Positions 24,001-32,195 of a stretch of 34,793 nt of DNA are shown here, in pieces. The DNA is from Acidimicrobiaceae bacterium. Its GTDB lineage: Bacteria > Actinomycetota > Acidimicrobiia > Acidimicrobiales > RAAP-2. The notes under the pieces were generated by a model, which was given only the letters and a program-made list of their open reading frames with translations, ran no database searches and had not been told where the DNA came from. The stretch is taken from positions 40,843 through 75,635 of the forward strand of contig PKYQ01000009.1 of the NCBI GenBank assembly GCA_003133685.1. The letters are read 5' to 3'. Both the position numbers and the translations under genes were made by a program. Each line of letters begins with the position of its first letter. Position 1 is the first letter of the stretch.

Positions 24001-24831
24001 TTAGGCGGCCGGAAGTTCGTACGCGGTCATCGAGAGCGATCCCATCTCGTAGCCGTCGACCAAAGTGCGCGTCGGCGTGTTCGCCGCAGCCGAGAGTCCC
24101 GCGACGTACGCGAGGGGCAGAAAGTGGTCGGGCGTCGGGACGGCCAGACGGTAGTCGTCGTGCGCACTCGCGCGGCCTAGTTCGGCGGCGTCACTCGTCA
24201 TGATTGCGCGCACGTCATCGTCGAAACGATGAGCCCAGTCGGTGCCGACGCCGGGGGAGTTGAAGTCCACGAGCCGCAGGTTGTGCACGACGTTCCCACT
24301 GCCGACGATGAGCACTCCTTCGCTGCGAAGTTCGTGAAGCTGGGCACCGAGATTGAAGTGGTAATCGAAGGGCAGTTCGGCGTTGATCGAGAGCTGCAGG
24401 ACTGGTACGTCCGCCGCGGGGAACATGTGCACGAGGACTGACCACGTGCCGTGGTCGATGCCCCAACTGTCCTCATCGAGTCCCACGTAAGTGGGCCTGA
24501 CGACATCAACAATGCGCTGCGCGATTGACGGTTCACCGGGCGCGGGATATTCGACGGAGAAGAGTTCCTGCGGGAAGCCGTAAAAGTCGTGAATGGTGCG
24601 CGGCATACGCATCGCCGTGACGGCGGTGATGTTGACGTACCAGTGCGCCGAGATGACCAGGATCGCATTCGGCTTCTCGATCGACGCCCCGAACCTCGCC
24701 CAGCTCTCGGTGTAGCGATTGTGTTCGATCGCGTTCATGGGGTTACCGTGACCGATGAAGGCAGCGGGCATCAGTGGTGACATCGGACTCATTTCGACGC
24801 TCGACAGCGTAGCGGTCGGCAATTCAAGCAT
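24001..24831 (-). CDS. DODA-type extradiol aromatic ring-opening dioxygenase (YgiD-like)
   Basis: This LigB-superfamily protein has the conserved histidines in FIGHGNPM, ISAHWYV, GIDHGTWS and GNVVHNL, which bind a divalent metal in this family. Relatives such as E. coli YgiD cleave catechols, for example L-DOPA; the natural substrate here is unknown. ATG 24831 has AGGA at good spacing and gives 276 residues. ATG 24792 would trim 13 residues and is possible; longer readings overlap the divergent GH3 gene. Only 20 bp separate the two divergent start codons. Confidence 0.88.
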   Translation of the reverse strand: MLELPTATLSSVEMSPMSPLMPAAFIGHGNPMNAIEHNRYTESWARFGASIEKPNAILVISAHWYVNITAVTAMRMPRTIHDFYGFPQELFSVEYPAPGEPSIAQRIVDVVRPTYVGLDEDSWGIDHGTWSVLVHMFPAADVPVLQLSINAELPFDYHFNLGAQLHELRSEGVLIVGSGNVVHNLRLVDFNSPGVGTDWAHRFDDDVRAIMTSDAAELGRASAHDDYRLAVPTPDHFLPLAYVAGLSAAANTPTRTLVDGYEMGSLSMTAYELPAA

Positions 24832-24839
24832 CGTCGTCC

Positions 24840-24845
24840 TAGCCT
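24840..24845 (+). promoter_or_regulatory. -10 box TAGCCT of the GH3 gene
   Basis: TAGCCT ends exactly 6 nt before GTG 24852, matching the leaderless spacing seen at other genes here. It also overlaps the ribosome-binding site of the divergent dioxygenase gene. Confidence 0.35.
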
Positions 24846-24851
24846 TTGCCC

Positions 24852-26030
24852 GTGCGACGGTTGCGAATACTTCTCGGCGTAGTGATGCTCTCGGGTGTGC
24901 TCGTGGCGAGCGCTGGCGCGAGTCAGGGTCGAACCACGACAACCAACCTCGCGTGCGCGAGTCAGATCGTCTCGACCTGGACGACGACGCAGTTGGCCAA
25001 CGAGACCATCGCGATCCCGGTCGAGGCGACGAATATCGGCGCGCTCGCACCCGCGGCACGGGCTGGTTACGGCGGAATCCTTCTCTTCGGTACGGCGGCG
25101 CCCGCGTCGATGTCCCAAGTCCTCACCACGTTGCAACGCGAACGACCCGGACATTTCGCCTGGATGGTTATGACCGACGAAGAGGGTGGTGGCGTCGAAC
25201 GTCTCACGAACGTGGTCGGTTCGTTCCCGTGGGCGCAGACGATGGGCAAGAACCTCAACGCCGCTCGGGTCACGGCGATTGCGCGGCGGGTGGGCACCGC
25301 GCTTTCGGCGGCGGGCGTGAACACGGACCTCGCGCCCGTCCTCGACGTTGACGGTCGTGCACAGTATCCGGGCGAGGCGAATCCTGATGGCTATCGCTCA
25401 TTTAGTGGCATGGCGTCAATCGCGGCCACCGACGGCACGGCGTTCATGAAGGGACTTCAACAGGCGGGCGTGTTGTCAGTGGTGAAGCACTTTCCCGGGT
25501 TGGGCTATTCGACGCGCAACACCGATTACGGTCCGGCCGCGACCTTGTCGTGGTCGAAGTTGCGGACGACCGGACTCGTTCCGTTCCGTCAGGCGATCGC
25601 CAATGGCGCTGGCGCCGTCATGATGTCCAATGCTCGCATTCCTGGATTGTCGTCATTGCCGGCCGGATTATCGCCGGTGGTCGTCCAGTACCTTCGCACC
25701 ACGCTCGGCTTCAAGGGTCTCATCGTCACTGACTCGTTGTCGGCCGGGGCCATCAGTGCACTGCACCTGGCCGAGCCGGCGGCGTCGGTGCTGGCGCTCA
25801 CGGCAGGGGACGACCTGATCCTGTTCGGTTCGCCAACGTCGGTCGCTGCATCGCTCGCCTTGGCCGCCAAGATCTCGACGGCAATCGTGAATGCGGTCAC
25901 ACAAGGCATGCTCGCCAAGTCGACGTTGATCGCCGCCGCTGCTCAAGACCTCGCCGCGCGCAATCAACTCATCTGCTCTGGGACGACCACTACCACTACC
26001 ACTACCACTACCACTACCACTACCACTTGA
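24852..26030 (+). CDS. Secreted glycoside hydrolase family 3 protein (beta-N-acetylhexosaminidase-like) with poly-Thr tail
   Basis: A basic start and hydrophobic segment (RRLRILLGVVMLSGVLVASAGA) form a signal peptide. The GH3 domain follows (about 40-375): DEEGGGVERL, KHFPGLGYS (family motif KHFPGxG) and the catalytic Asp in VTDSLSAGAI. NagZ-like enzymes remove N-acetylglucosamine from wall fragments; export suggests wall or glycan turnover outside the cell. The protein ends with Cys-Ser-Gly and 15 threonines, with no further domain, so the repeat is a tail and not a linker. GTG 24852 is preferred to TTG 24846 because of the TAGCCT box 6 nt upstream. Confidence 0.88.
   Translation: MRRLRILLGVVMLSGVLVASAGASQGRTTTTNLACASQIVSTWTTTQLANETIAIPVEATNIGALAPAARAGYGGILLFGTAAPASMSQVLTTLQRERPGHFAWMVMTDEEGGGVERLTNVVGSFPWAQTMGKNLNAARVTAIARRVGTALSAAGVNTDLAPVLDVDGRAQYPGEANPDGYRSFSGMASIAATDGTAFMKGLQQAGVLSVVKHFPGLGYSTRNTDYGPAATLSWSKLRTTGLVPFRQAIANGAGAVMMSNARIPGLSSLPAGLSPVVVQYLRTTLGFKGLIVTDSLSAGAISALHLAEPAASVLALTAGDDLILFGSPTSVAASLALAAKISTAIVNAVTQGMLAKSTLIAAAAQDLAARNQLICSGTTTTTTTTTTTTTTT
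25986..26027 (+). repeat. Hexanucleotide repeat (ACCACT)7 encoding poly-Thr
   Basis: Seven exact ACCACT copies encode 14 threonines just before the stop codon; ACG before them adds one. Loss or gain of a unit changes tail length by two residues without shifting the frame. Confidence 0.9.
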
Positions 26031-26033
26031 CTT

Positions 26034-26168
26034 TTAGAGATAGTGCGGCGGCACCTCGTTGGTCTCTCGACGAATCCGACGAATCTCTTCCTTCAGTCGC
26101 GTGATCTCTTCGCGCAAGGACGAGATAATCTCTTCCAATTCATCGCGCGAGGGCTCCGTCGGTGTCAT
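26034..26168 (-). CDS. 44-residue charged coiled-coil protein
   Basis: An ATG at 26168 opens a 45-codon frame to TAA at 26034. The product is a heptad-like helix: ELEEIISSLREEITRLKEEI, then RRIRRE, ending VPPHYL. Ile/Leu at heptad positions with Glu/Arg/Lys between them indicate a dimeric coiled coil, and the smooth amphipathic pattern argues for real coding. The ribosome-binding site is weak. It lies downstream of the glutamate dehydrogenase gene on the same strand (101-bp gap) and converges with the GH3 gene. No function can be assigned. Confidence 0.55.
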   Translation of the reverse strand: MTPTEPSRDELEEIISSLREEITRLKEEIRRIRRETNEVPPHYL

Positions 26169-26269
26169 CTCGTAACACTCGCACACGCGAAGCGCCTCCG
26201 ACAAACAATTTTTGTTGCGTCAGCACGGTATGTGAACAAGGCGTGACGTCGACGGCGCGTTGAATTCGA

Positions 26270-27544
26270 TCAGGGGAACAGCCCGCGCAGTTCGGTCGCT
26301 TCGGCGATGCGCTCAACGCCGACGGCGATCGCGGTCTCGCGCAACGTGACTTCGAGTTGGAGGTGTCGAGTCCAGATGTAATTGAAGGCTTCGCGCAACG
26401 TCTTTTCAAGTCGGTCGTGAAAGAGTTCCGGTTCCCAGAGGTAGCCCTGAAGGTCCTGGGCCCACTCAAAGTAGGACGCGACAACGCCACCGGCATTGGC
26501 GAGGACGTCGGGTACGACCGCGATGCCTCGACTCGCGAGAGCTGCGGCACCCTCGCCGGTCGTGGGACCGTTGGCCGCTTCGACGACGATCGACGCCGAC
26601 ATCGTCTTGGCGATGTCCTGGTCGATGACGCCGCCGAGGGCGGCGGGGATCGCGATGTCGCTCGGCAAAGTGAAGAGCAGATCGGCCGCGACCGGTTCGC
26701 TGTCGGGGTAACCGACGACCGTGCCGGCCTCTTTGAAGTGATTGGCCATGACCGTGGGGTCGATGCCCGCGGGCACGTGGATCGCCCCGCGGATATCAGC
26801 GACGCCGACGACTTTCATGCCGCGATCGCTCAAGAGCTTCACCAACGGTGCGCCAACCTTGCCGTAGCCCTGGATGACGACGCGCTGTTCGCTCGCGAGT
26901 CGGCCGAGTCGTTGCAGGATCGCGCTCGTGCAGATCGTCACGCCGAGTGACGTCGCGCCGGCGTGCCCGAACGTGCCGCCAATGGCGAGCGGCTTGCCGG
27001 TGACGACGCCGGGGATGTTGTGTCCGGCCAGCATGGACACCGTGTCCATGATCCAACTCATGACCTGGGTGTCCGTGTTGATATCCGGGGCCGGAATGTC
27101 GCGGTCCGGCCCGATCATCGGCGCGATGGAGAAGGCGTAGCGCCGAGTCAGTCGCTCGAGTTCGGCGCGACTGAGCGCGGTCGGATCGACGCGAATGCCA
27201 CCCTTGGCTCCGCCGTAGGGAATATTGACGACGGCACATTTGATGGACATGTCGGCACTGAGTGCCGCGATCTCGTCGACGTTGACGCTGGGGTGGAAGC
27301 GGATGCCGCCCTTGCCCGGGCCGCGCGCAGTGCTGTGCTGGATGCGCCAACCGTGGAACATCTCGACCTCACCGGAGTCCATCCGAATGGGGACCGCGAC
27401 TTCGAGAATTCGCTCCGGGGTCACGATTCGCTTGATCAATCCCTCATTCAGGCCGAGCAGGTGTCCGGCGGTTTCGATGAGCGACGTGACATGGAGCCAC
27501 GGATTGAATTCGTGAGGTGACGCCTCAGTTGGACGCGTGACCAC
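26270..27544 (-). CDS. gdhA: Glutamate dehydrogenase (Glu/Leu/Phe/Val family)
   Basis: This 424-residue protein has the substrate-binding region GPGKGGIRFHP, the catalytic lysine in PYGGAKGGI, and DRDIPAPDINTD, followed by a Rossmann domain with VVIQGYGKVG. It is a hexameric-type enzyme that interconverts glutamate with 2-oxoglutarate and ammonia; cofactor preference is not readable with confidence. The ending CNVERIAEA-like region (VERIAEATELRGLFP) is typical of the family. The start is GTG 27544, with a TACAAT -10-like box at 27567-27562 upstream. The gene lies downstream of tnpB on the same strand but probably has its own promoter. Confidence 0.93.
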   Translation of the reverse strand: MVTRPTEASPHEFNPWLHVTSLIETAGHLLGLNEGLIKRIVTPERILEVAVPIRMDSGEVEMFHGWRIQHSTARGPGKGGIRFHPSVNVDEIAALSADMSIKCAVVNIPYGGAKGGIRVDPTALSRAELERLTRRYAFSIAPMIGPDRDIPAPDINTDTQVMSWIMDTVSMLAGHNIPGVVTGKPLAIGGTFGHAGATSLGVTICTSAILQRLGRLASEQRVVIQGYGKVGAPLVKLLSDRGMKVVGVADIRGAIHVPAGIDPTVMANHFKEAGTVVGYPDSEPVAADLLFTLPSDIAIPAALGGVIDQDIAKTMSASIVVEAANGPTTGEGAAALASRGIAVVPDVLANAGGVVASYFEWAQDLQGYLWEPELFHDRLEKTLREAFNYIWTRHLQLEVTLRETAIAVGVERIAEATELRGLFP

Positions 27545-27605
27545 GTTGTCACCAGCCTTTGAATTGTATGAAAGCGAGATTGCTAACAGTTACTAGCGTA
27601 CACAA

Positions 27606-27636
27606 GTCCGGTCAGAAAACGATCCCAATGACCGAC
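27606..27636 (-). other. Hairpin downstream of tnpB (candidate element end or omegaRNA part)
   Basis: GTCGGTCA and TGACCGGAC on the minus strand pair as 8 bp with one bulge around a 14-nt loop, about 35-65 nt past the tnpB stop. TnpB guide RNAs usually come from the 3' end of tnpB and the adjoining element end, so this stretch is the place to look. It could instead be a terminator for tnpB. Confidence 0.3.
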
Positions 27637-27669
27637 CCCGGGCAGCGTTGCCACTACCCCTTCCACTAC

Positions 27670-29121
27670 CTACGCCAACGGTGAAAATTCTCGTATTGGC
27701 TGCGTGGTTCTGCTCTGATAACGGTCCCCGCGTCCCCGCCTTAGCGGTTTAGTCTCACGGTCCCTCGAGACAGCGTTTAACGTCTCGGGTTGGTGCCCCG
27801 CGACGGCTGATGCTTCGTTGGTGAGAAGACGAATGCCTTCATCACGGATGTTGCGTGCGGCGTTCACGTCCCGGTCGAGACTGATGCCACAGTTACTGCA
27901 TTCGAAGACACGTTCACTGAGAGCGAGCTTGGCTTTCGTCTCGCCGCAGTGAGAGCACTTCTTCGAAGAGGGGTAGAAACGGTTCACCACGATGACGCGG
28001 TGTCCGCGGTCTTCAGTCTTGTAGTTGAGTTGACGTCGCAACTCGAAGAACCCGGCGTCGAGGATCGAACGCCTTAACTCCTTGGTGGAGTTCTTATTCG
28101 ACTTCTTCACCATGCCAATTACGTCAAGGTCCTCAGTCACCACCGTCTCGAAGCTTCCAGCCAACGTCGTTGAGAGCCGGTGCAAGTAAAGCTCTCTCGA
28201 TCGCGTGACTCGGCCGTGGAGCCGTTGGCGACGCATAATGATCTTCGCGCGGTTCTTTGACCCCATCACGCAGCGCGACAGTTGTCGATTGAGCTTGGCG
28301 AGTCGCTCGAGCTCCGCGTCCAAGTGATGCGGGTTGGCCACGTGGCCGTTGGCGTCACTGATGCCGCCCACCGGCAACGACAATGTGGCCAGGTGCTTCA
28401 CTCCGAGGTCGACGCCCACTAGCGGACCTATCTGTCGAACTGCGCTCGGCGCAGATGCCACCAGTTGTCTGACCGAGAAAGAGGCTTGCCAACGTCCACC
28501 CGTAAAGGAAATCGTCACTGACTGGACAGTCCAATCGCCGGACGTGACCTTCTTCTTGAGGCGTCGAAGAGACTCGGTCGTGTGCAGCCACTGAAGTTGC
28601 TCTCGACGTCTCGTGATTCGGGGGTCCGTGGCAAGGCGAGGGAGGATGAGCCGTACGTGCCTTGAGTCTTCTGAGAACCAACTCCCAACGCGTGTGAAGT
28701 CGATCAACGTGAACGACAGTTTCGAGCGGCGGTTCTTGAAATTCGGGAATCCGACCGGTTCGCCTTTGCGCTTGCCCTTCTTCGAATCATCGTGGTTTTT
28801 CAACGCGACAGAAGCGTTAGTGACGCCACTGCAAAAGGCATGCCAAGTTACGTTGCGGTGCCACGGGGCGACCTCGTCCTTCACAGAGTTCCAAAGTGGC
28901 GTCATCGACCACGCAGACCACGAAAGGGACTTCGTGAGTTCGTCCTCGTCAATCCCCGCTCGGCGCTCCTTCTTACGCGTGTCCAAGTTCTCCTTGACGA
29001 TGGCTACGGTCCAGTTGTAAGCGAAGCGCGACGCTCCGCAGTAACTACGCAGCAGCTGTTCCTGCGCGGGAGTTGGGTCCAGGGGCGCCAAAACTGCTCG
29101 CATTCGATAGGGCCGATCCAT
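27670..29121 (-). CDS. tnpB: TnpB-family RNA-guided endonuclease (IS200/IS605 or IS607 associated)
   Basis: The 483-residue protein has the N-terminal TnpB signature (PTPAQEQLLRSYCGASRFAYNW), a split RuvC nuclease with D238 (VGVDLG), E330 (VVTEDLD) and D418 (LDRDVNAARN), and a zinc ribbon C389/C392/C408/C411 (CSHCG, CSNCG). All catalytic residues are intact, so it is probably active: related TnpBs use an omegaRNA to cut DNA next to a short motif and help retain the element. No TnpA or serine recombinase is in the window, so it is a solitary copy. A later start at ATG 29103 is possible. It lies between the glutamate dehydrogenase gene and the start of the divergent LLM gene. Confidence 0.93.
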   Translation of the reverse strand: MDRPYRMRAVLAPLDPTPAQEQLLRSYCGASRFAYNWTVAIVKENLDTRKKERRAGIDEDELTKSLSWSAWSMTPLWNSVKDEVAPWHRNVTWHAFCSGVTNASVALKNHDDSKKGKRKGEPVGFPNFKNRRSKLSFTLIDFTRVGSWFSEDSRHVRLILPRLATDPRITRRREQLQWLHTTESLRRLKKKVTSGDWTVQSVTISFTGGRWQASFSVRQLVASAPSAVRQIGPLVGVDLGVKHLATLSLPVGGISDANGHVANPHHLDAELERLAKLNRQLSRCVMGSKNRAKIIMRRQRLHGRVTRSRELYLHRLSTTLAGSFETVVTEDLDVIGMVKKSNKNSTKELRRSILDAGFFELRRQLNYKTEDRGHRVIVVNRFYPSSKKCSHCGETKAKLALSERVFECSNCGISLDRDVNAARNIRDEGIRLLTNEASAVAGHQPETLNAVSRDRETKPLRRGRGDRYQSRTTQPIREFSPLA

Positions 29122-29132
29122 CCATGGAACGA

Positions 29133-29152
29133 CACGTACAGGGTGTTACGTG
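29133..29152. other. Hairpin upstream of tnpB (candidate left-end structure)
   Basis: CACGTA and TACGTG form a perfect 6-bp stem with an 8-nt loop, 11 nt before the tnpB start and 28 nt before the LLM promoter box. It resembles the subterminal hairpins recognised by TnpA enzymes. Confidence 0.35.
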
Positions 29153-29180
29153 CCAGACGTTGGTACTCGGACAATTTCGC

Positions 29181-29186
29181 TACTGT
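29181..29186 (+). promoter_or_regulatory. -10 box TACTGT of the LLM oxidoreductase gene
   Basis: TACTGT ends 7 nt before ATG 29194 and there is no ribosome-binding site, which together suggest a leaderless transcript. TTGGTA at 29160-29165 could be a -35 box, with a short 15-nt spacer. Confidence 0.4.
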
Positions 29187-29193
29187 GACGTCC

Positions 29194-30264
29194 ATGACCG
29201 CGAGCCCTCGTCAACCACTTCAGATTTCTACGATTCTGGCCTACGCCGGTGGTTTCAAAGAGGCCGCGCGAAGTGTGGCCGAGATGGAAAAGGCCGGCCT
29301 CGACCTCGTGTGGGTCGCCGAGGTCTACGGATTCGACAGCCCTTCCCTGATGGGGTACCTCGCGGCGTTGACCGAGCGCGTCCAAATCGGCTCGGGAATC
29401 ATGAACATTTACTCGCGAACGCCGTCACTGATCGCGATGACCGCCGCGGGCATCGACGCGCTTTCCGACGGTCGCTTTCACCTGGGCCTCGGCGCCTCGG
29501 GTCCTCAGGTCATCGAGGGTTTCTACGGCGTGCCGTACGCGAACCCGCTTGGGCGCACACGAGAGATCGTGGACATCTGTCGCAACATCTGGAAGCGAGA
29601 GGCGCCGCTGGTGCACCAGGGGAAGAACTTCACCCTCCCGTTGCCGAGTGATCAGGGCACCGGCCTCGGCAAGGCGCTCAAGATATTGACGCACCCGGTG
29701 CGCAGTGAGATTCCCATCTGGGTCGCGTCGCTGGGCCAGAAGAACGTCGAGATGACCGCGGCAATCGCCGACGGGTGGCTCCCGGTCTTCTTCATCCCCG
29801 AACGGGCCCACGAGGTCTGGGGAGCGTCGCTCGCGACCGGCCGAGCCAAGCGCGATCAGTCGCTCGGTGAATTGATGATCTCGGCCGGCGGTCTGCTCGC
29901 CATCGGTGAAGGAAGTGACGTCACAGCCCTACGAGAGTTTTCGCGTCCGATGACCGCTCTCTACGTCGGCGGGATGGGCGCGAAGGGTAAGAACTTCTAC
30001 AACGAGCTGATGGTGCGCTACGGCTTCGAGAAGGAAGCGGCGATCATTCAGGACCTCTACCTCGACGGCAAGAAGAAGGAGGCCGAGGCGGCGATCCCTG
30101 ATGAGTTCTTGGAACTGACCACGCTGTGCGGCCCGGCGAGTTACGTGGCCGAGCGAGTCGCGGCCTTTCGCGAGGCCGGCGTGACGCACCTGCAGGTCCA
30201 TCCGATACCGCTGGGCGATCAAAGTTCGGCGTCGCTGATCGCCGATGTGAAAGAGATGGCCTAG
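29194..30264 (+). CDS. LLM-class F420-dependent oxidoreductase
   Basis: This 356-residue luciferase-like barrel protein starts ISTILAYAGGFKEAARSVAEMEKAGLDLVWVAE, with GSGIMNIYSRTPSLIAMTAAGIDALSDGRFHLGLGASGPQ and the late IPIWVASLGQKNVEMTAAIADGWLP typical of F420-using members such as methylene-tetrahydromethanopterin reductase relatives. It would move hydride to or from F420 on an unknown substrate. ATG 29194 is chosen because the family begins there; the frame stays open upstream only by overlapping tnpB. Its stop codon overlaps that of the convergent ABC gene by 4 bases (CTAG at 30261-30264). Confidence 0.9.
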   Translation: MTASPRQPLQISTILAYAGGFKEAARSVAEMEKAGLDLVWVAEVYGFDSPSLMGYLAALTERVQIGSGIMNIYSRTPSLIAMTAAGIDALSDGRFHLGLGASGPQVIEGFYGVPYANPLGRTREIVDICRNIWKREAPLVHQGKNFTLPLPSDQGTGLGKALKILTHPVRSEIPIWVASLGQKNVEMTAAIADGWLPVFFIPERAHEVWGASLATGRAKRDQSLGELMISAGGLLAIGEGSDVTALREFSRPMTALYVGGMGAKGKNFYNELMVRYGFEKEAAIIQDLYLDGKKKEAEAAIPDEFLELTTLCGPASYVAERVAAFREAGVTHLQVHPIPLGDQSSASLIADVKEMA

Positions 30265-32195
30265 GCAGTTCGCGTTGCGTCGCGTCCACCCGACGCGAGC
30301 CACGCGTCGTACATGATGGAGTAGGCACCACCTAACGCGAGGAGTTCAATGGGCGTACCCATCTCGACGATGCCACCGTTGTCAATCACGACAATGCGGT
30401 CGGCGCGTTGCGCGGTCGTGAGGCGGTGCGCAATCAGGATTGCCGAACGACCTTCGAGGAGTCGATCGAGGGCCTGTTCGACCACTATCTCGCTCTGCAG
30501 ATCGAGTGAGGACGTCGCTTCGTCCAAGATCAACACCCGAGGTCGGGCAAGGAAGGCTCTTGCTAATGCGAGTTGCTGTCGTTCACCGGCGGAGAGCGTT
30601 TGGCCCCGTTCGTGCACCGGCGTGTCGAGTCCCTGGGGGAGACGATCGACGAGTTCACGAAGTCCGACGACGTCAACGGCGGTGTTGATCTCTTCGTCGG
30701 TGGCGTGGGGTTGGCCGAAACTCAGGTTGGTGCGGATTGAACCGGCGAAGAGGAATGCCTCTTGTGGCACTACGCCGAGCTGCGAGCGCAAGGAGCGCAG
30801 GGTGACGGTTTTGACGTCGATACCGTCGAGCAGCACCCGACCGGCGGTGGGGTCGTAAAAGCGATTGGCGAGCTTCGCCATGGTCGACTTGCCGGCACCG
30901 GTCGGACCGACAAAGGCAACGGATTCACCGGGAGCGATCTCCAGATTGACGTCGTGCAAGACGAGTTCGTCGCTCAAGTAGCCAAAGTCCACGTGCTCAA
31001 AGGTGATTCGACCTTCAATCGTGGGCAGGTCGACGGCGCCTGGCACTTCATCAACGGTCGGCGAAATTTCGAGCAGTTTGCGCAAACGAATAATCGACGA
31101 GCGGCCCTGTTGCAGCGTGGTGTACTGCTGGACGAGAAGTTGAATCGGAGCGAAGAATCGGTTGAGGTAGAGGAAGAACACAATGAGCTGAGGAATGCCG
31201 AGCTGGTGGTGAAGGACCATGTGGCCGCCGATGCCGAGCAGCATTGCCTGTCCCAGGATGCCAATCATGAGAGTGGAGGGACCGTAGACGGCGTTGACGC
31301 GTCCGGTGTAAGCGTTGGCGTCACGGTAGGCACCCACGACGTGACGGTGGTTTCGAATATTGCGACGTTGACGATTGTTGGCGGTCACGACGCGAATGCC
31401 GTAGAGCGACTCGGAGAGATCGGCCAAGACATTCGCAATTCGGTCGCGCGCGAGGAGGTAGCCCTTCTCCGACGCATGGTGGTACCAGATCGAAAAGGCT
31501 ACGAGGATCGGCACAACGAGCAGCACGGTCCACGCGGCGAGCGTGACGTTGGTGAGAAACAGGATGACCGTAATGACGATCATCGTGAGGCCCTGTAGTG
31601 CGAACTGGCTGATGCCGTCTTGGATCAACTGTTGGAGATTCTCGATGTCGCTCGTCATGCGACTCATCAAGACGCCAGCCTTCTCCTCGGTGAAGAAGTC
31701 CAGGCTGAGTCGTTGAAACTGTGTGAAGACCCGGATTCGTAGGTCGTGCATCGCTCGCGAGGAGAGCTTGCCGGTGACATCGACCTGTTCGCGTTGGAAG
31801 TAGACGCTGATCAACGCGAGTGTGAGATACAAGATCGCGCACACCACGATCACGCTCAGGCTTTTGTGTCGCTCCATCCCGTGACTGATGGCGTACTCCG
31901 TGAGGAGCGGCCCGGCCTGCAACGTGAGACTGATAACGATTACGAGGGCCGATCCGGCAATGACCCACTTGGGGTAGACGCGCAACAACTTAGGAAGCGT
32001 CAAGCGTTCTCGTTCCTTTTCGCTGGGCCGCTGCGTGAAGTGAACATCAGACTTTGCCCGCACGGGTTCACTAGCGAGCAGCTTCGTCGCTTCGTCCATT
32101 AACTCTTCGGGAATACCACCGAAGGGGAGCCCCGCCTTACCGCTCGACGACGACGCGCTCGGACCGAACATGGCGCCACCGCCGCCCCAACCCAT
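30261..32195 (-). CDS. ABC exporter half-transporter, subunit with catalytic Walker B glutamate
   Basis: A Gly-rich start (MGWGGGGAMFGP) and about 100 cytoplasmic residues lead into a six-helix exporter membrane domain (about 100-380) and an ATPase domain with Walker A GPTGAGKST, signature LSAGERQQ (altered from LSGGQ) and Walker B LILDEATSSLD with the catalytic Glu. The partner gene upstream overlaps by 1 nt (TAATG); GGAGAGGA lies before the ATG. Together they form a heterodimeric exporter for a lipid, drug or peptide; the substrate cannot be read. Confidence 0.92.
   Translation of the reverse strand: MGWGGGGAMFGPSASSSSGKAGLPFGGIPEELMDEATKLLASEPVRAKSDVHFTQRPSEKERERLTLPKLLRVYPKWVIAGSALVIVISLTLQAGPLLTEYAISHGMERHKSLSVIVVCAILYLTLALISVYFQREQVDVTGKLSSRAMHDLRIRVFTQFQRLSLDFFTEEKAGVLMSRMTSDIENLQQLIQDGISQFALQGLTMIVITVILFLTNVTLAAWTVLLVVPILVAFSIWYHHASEKGYLLARDRIANVLADLSESLYGIRVVTANNRQRRNIRNHRHVVGAYRDANAYTGRVNAVYGPSTLMIGILGQAMLLGIGGHMVLHHQLGIPQLIVFFLYLNRFFAPIQLLVQQYTTLQQGRSSIIRLRKLLEISPTVDEVPGAVDLPTIEGRITFEHVDFGYLSDELVLHDVNLEIAPGESVAFVGPTGAGKSTMAKLANRFYDPTAGRVLLDGIDVKTVTLRSLRSQLGVVPQEAFLFAGSIRTNLSFGQPHATDEEINTAVDVVGLRELVDRLPQGLDTPVHERGQTLSAGERQQLALARAFLARPRVLILDEATSSLDLQSEIVVEQALDRLLEGRSAILIAHRLTTAQRADRIVVIDNGGIVEMGTPIELLALGGAYSIMYDAWLASGGRDATRTA

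Larger units (their letters stand above)
27600..29160 (-). mobile_element. Solitary tnpB transposon-like element (ends approximate)
   Basis: The element is inferred from an intact tnpB with a hairpin on each side: 27606-27636 past its stop and CACGTA/TACGTG (29133-29138, 29147-29152) before its start. IS200/IS605-type elements end in subterminal hairpins and lack inverted repeats. Exact boundaries cannot be set without an empty-site comparison. Confidence 0.4.

Noticed and set aside
24832-25059. N-terminal extension of the DODA dioxygenase
   Set aside because: It overlaps the signal peptide region of the divergent GH3 gene and is Arg/Ser-rich; AGGA supports ATG 24831.
28792-29193. N-terminal extension of the LLM oxidoreductase
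   Set aside because: It is antisense to tnpB; the family start and a -10 box match ATG 29194.
30261-30264. CTAG with overlapping stop codons of convergent genes as a special site
   Set aside because: A simple consequence of TAG stops on both strands; no further symmetry or hairpin is seen.
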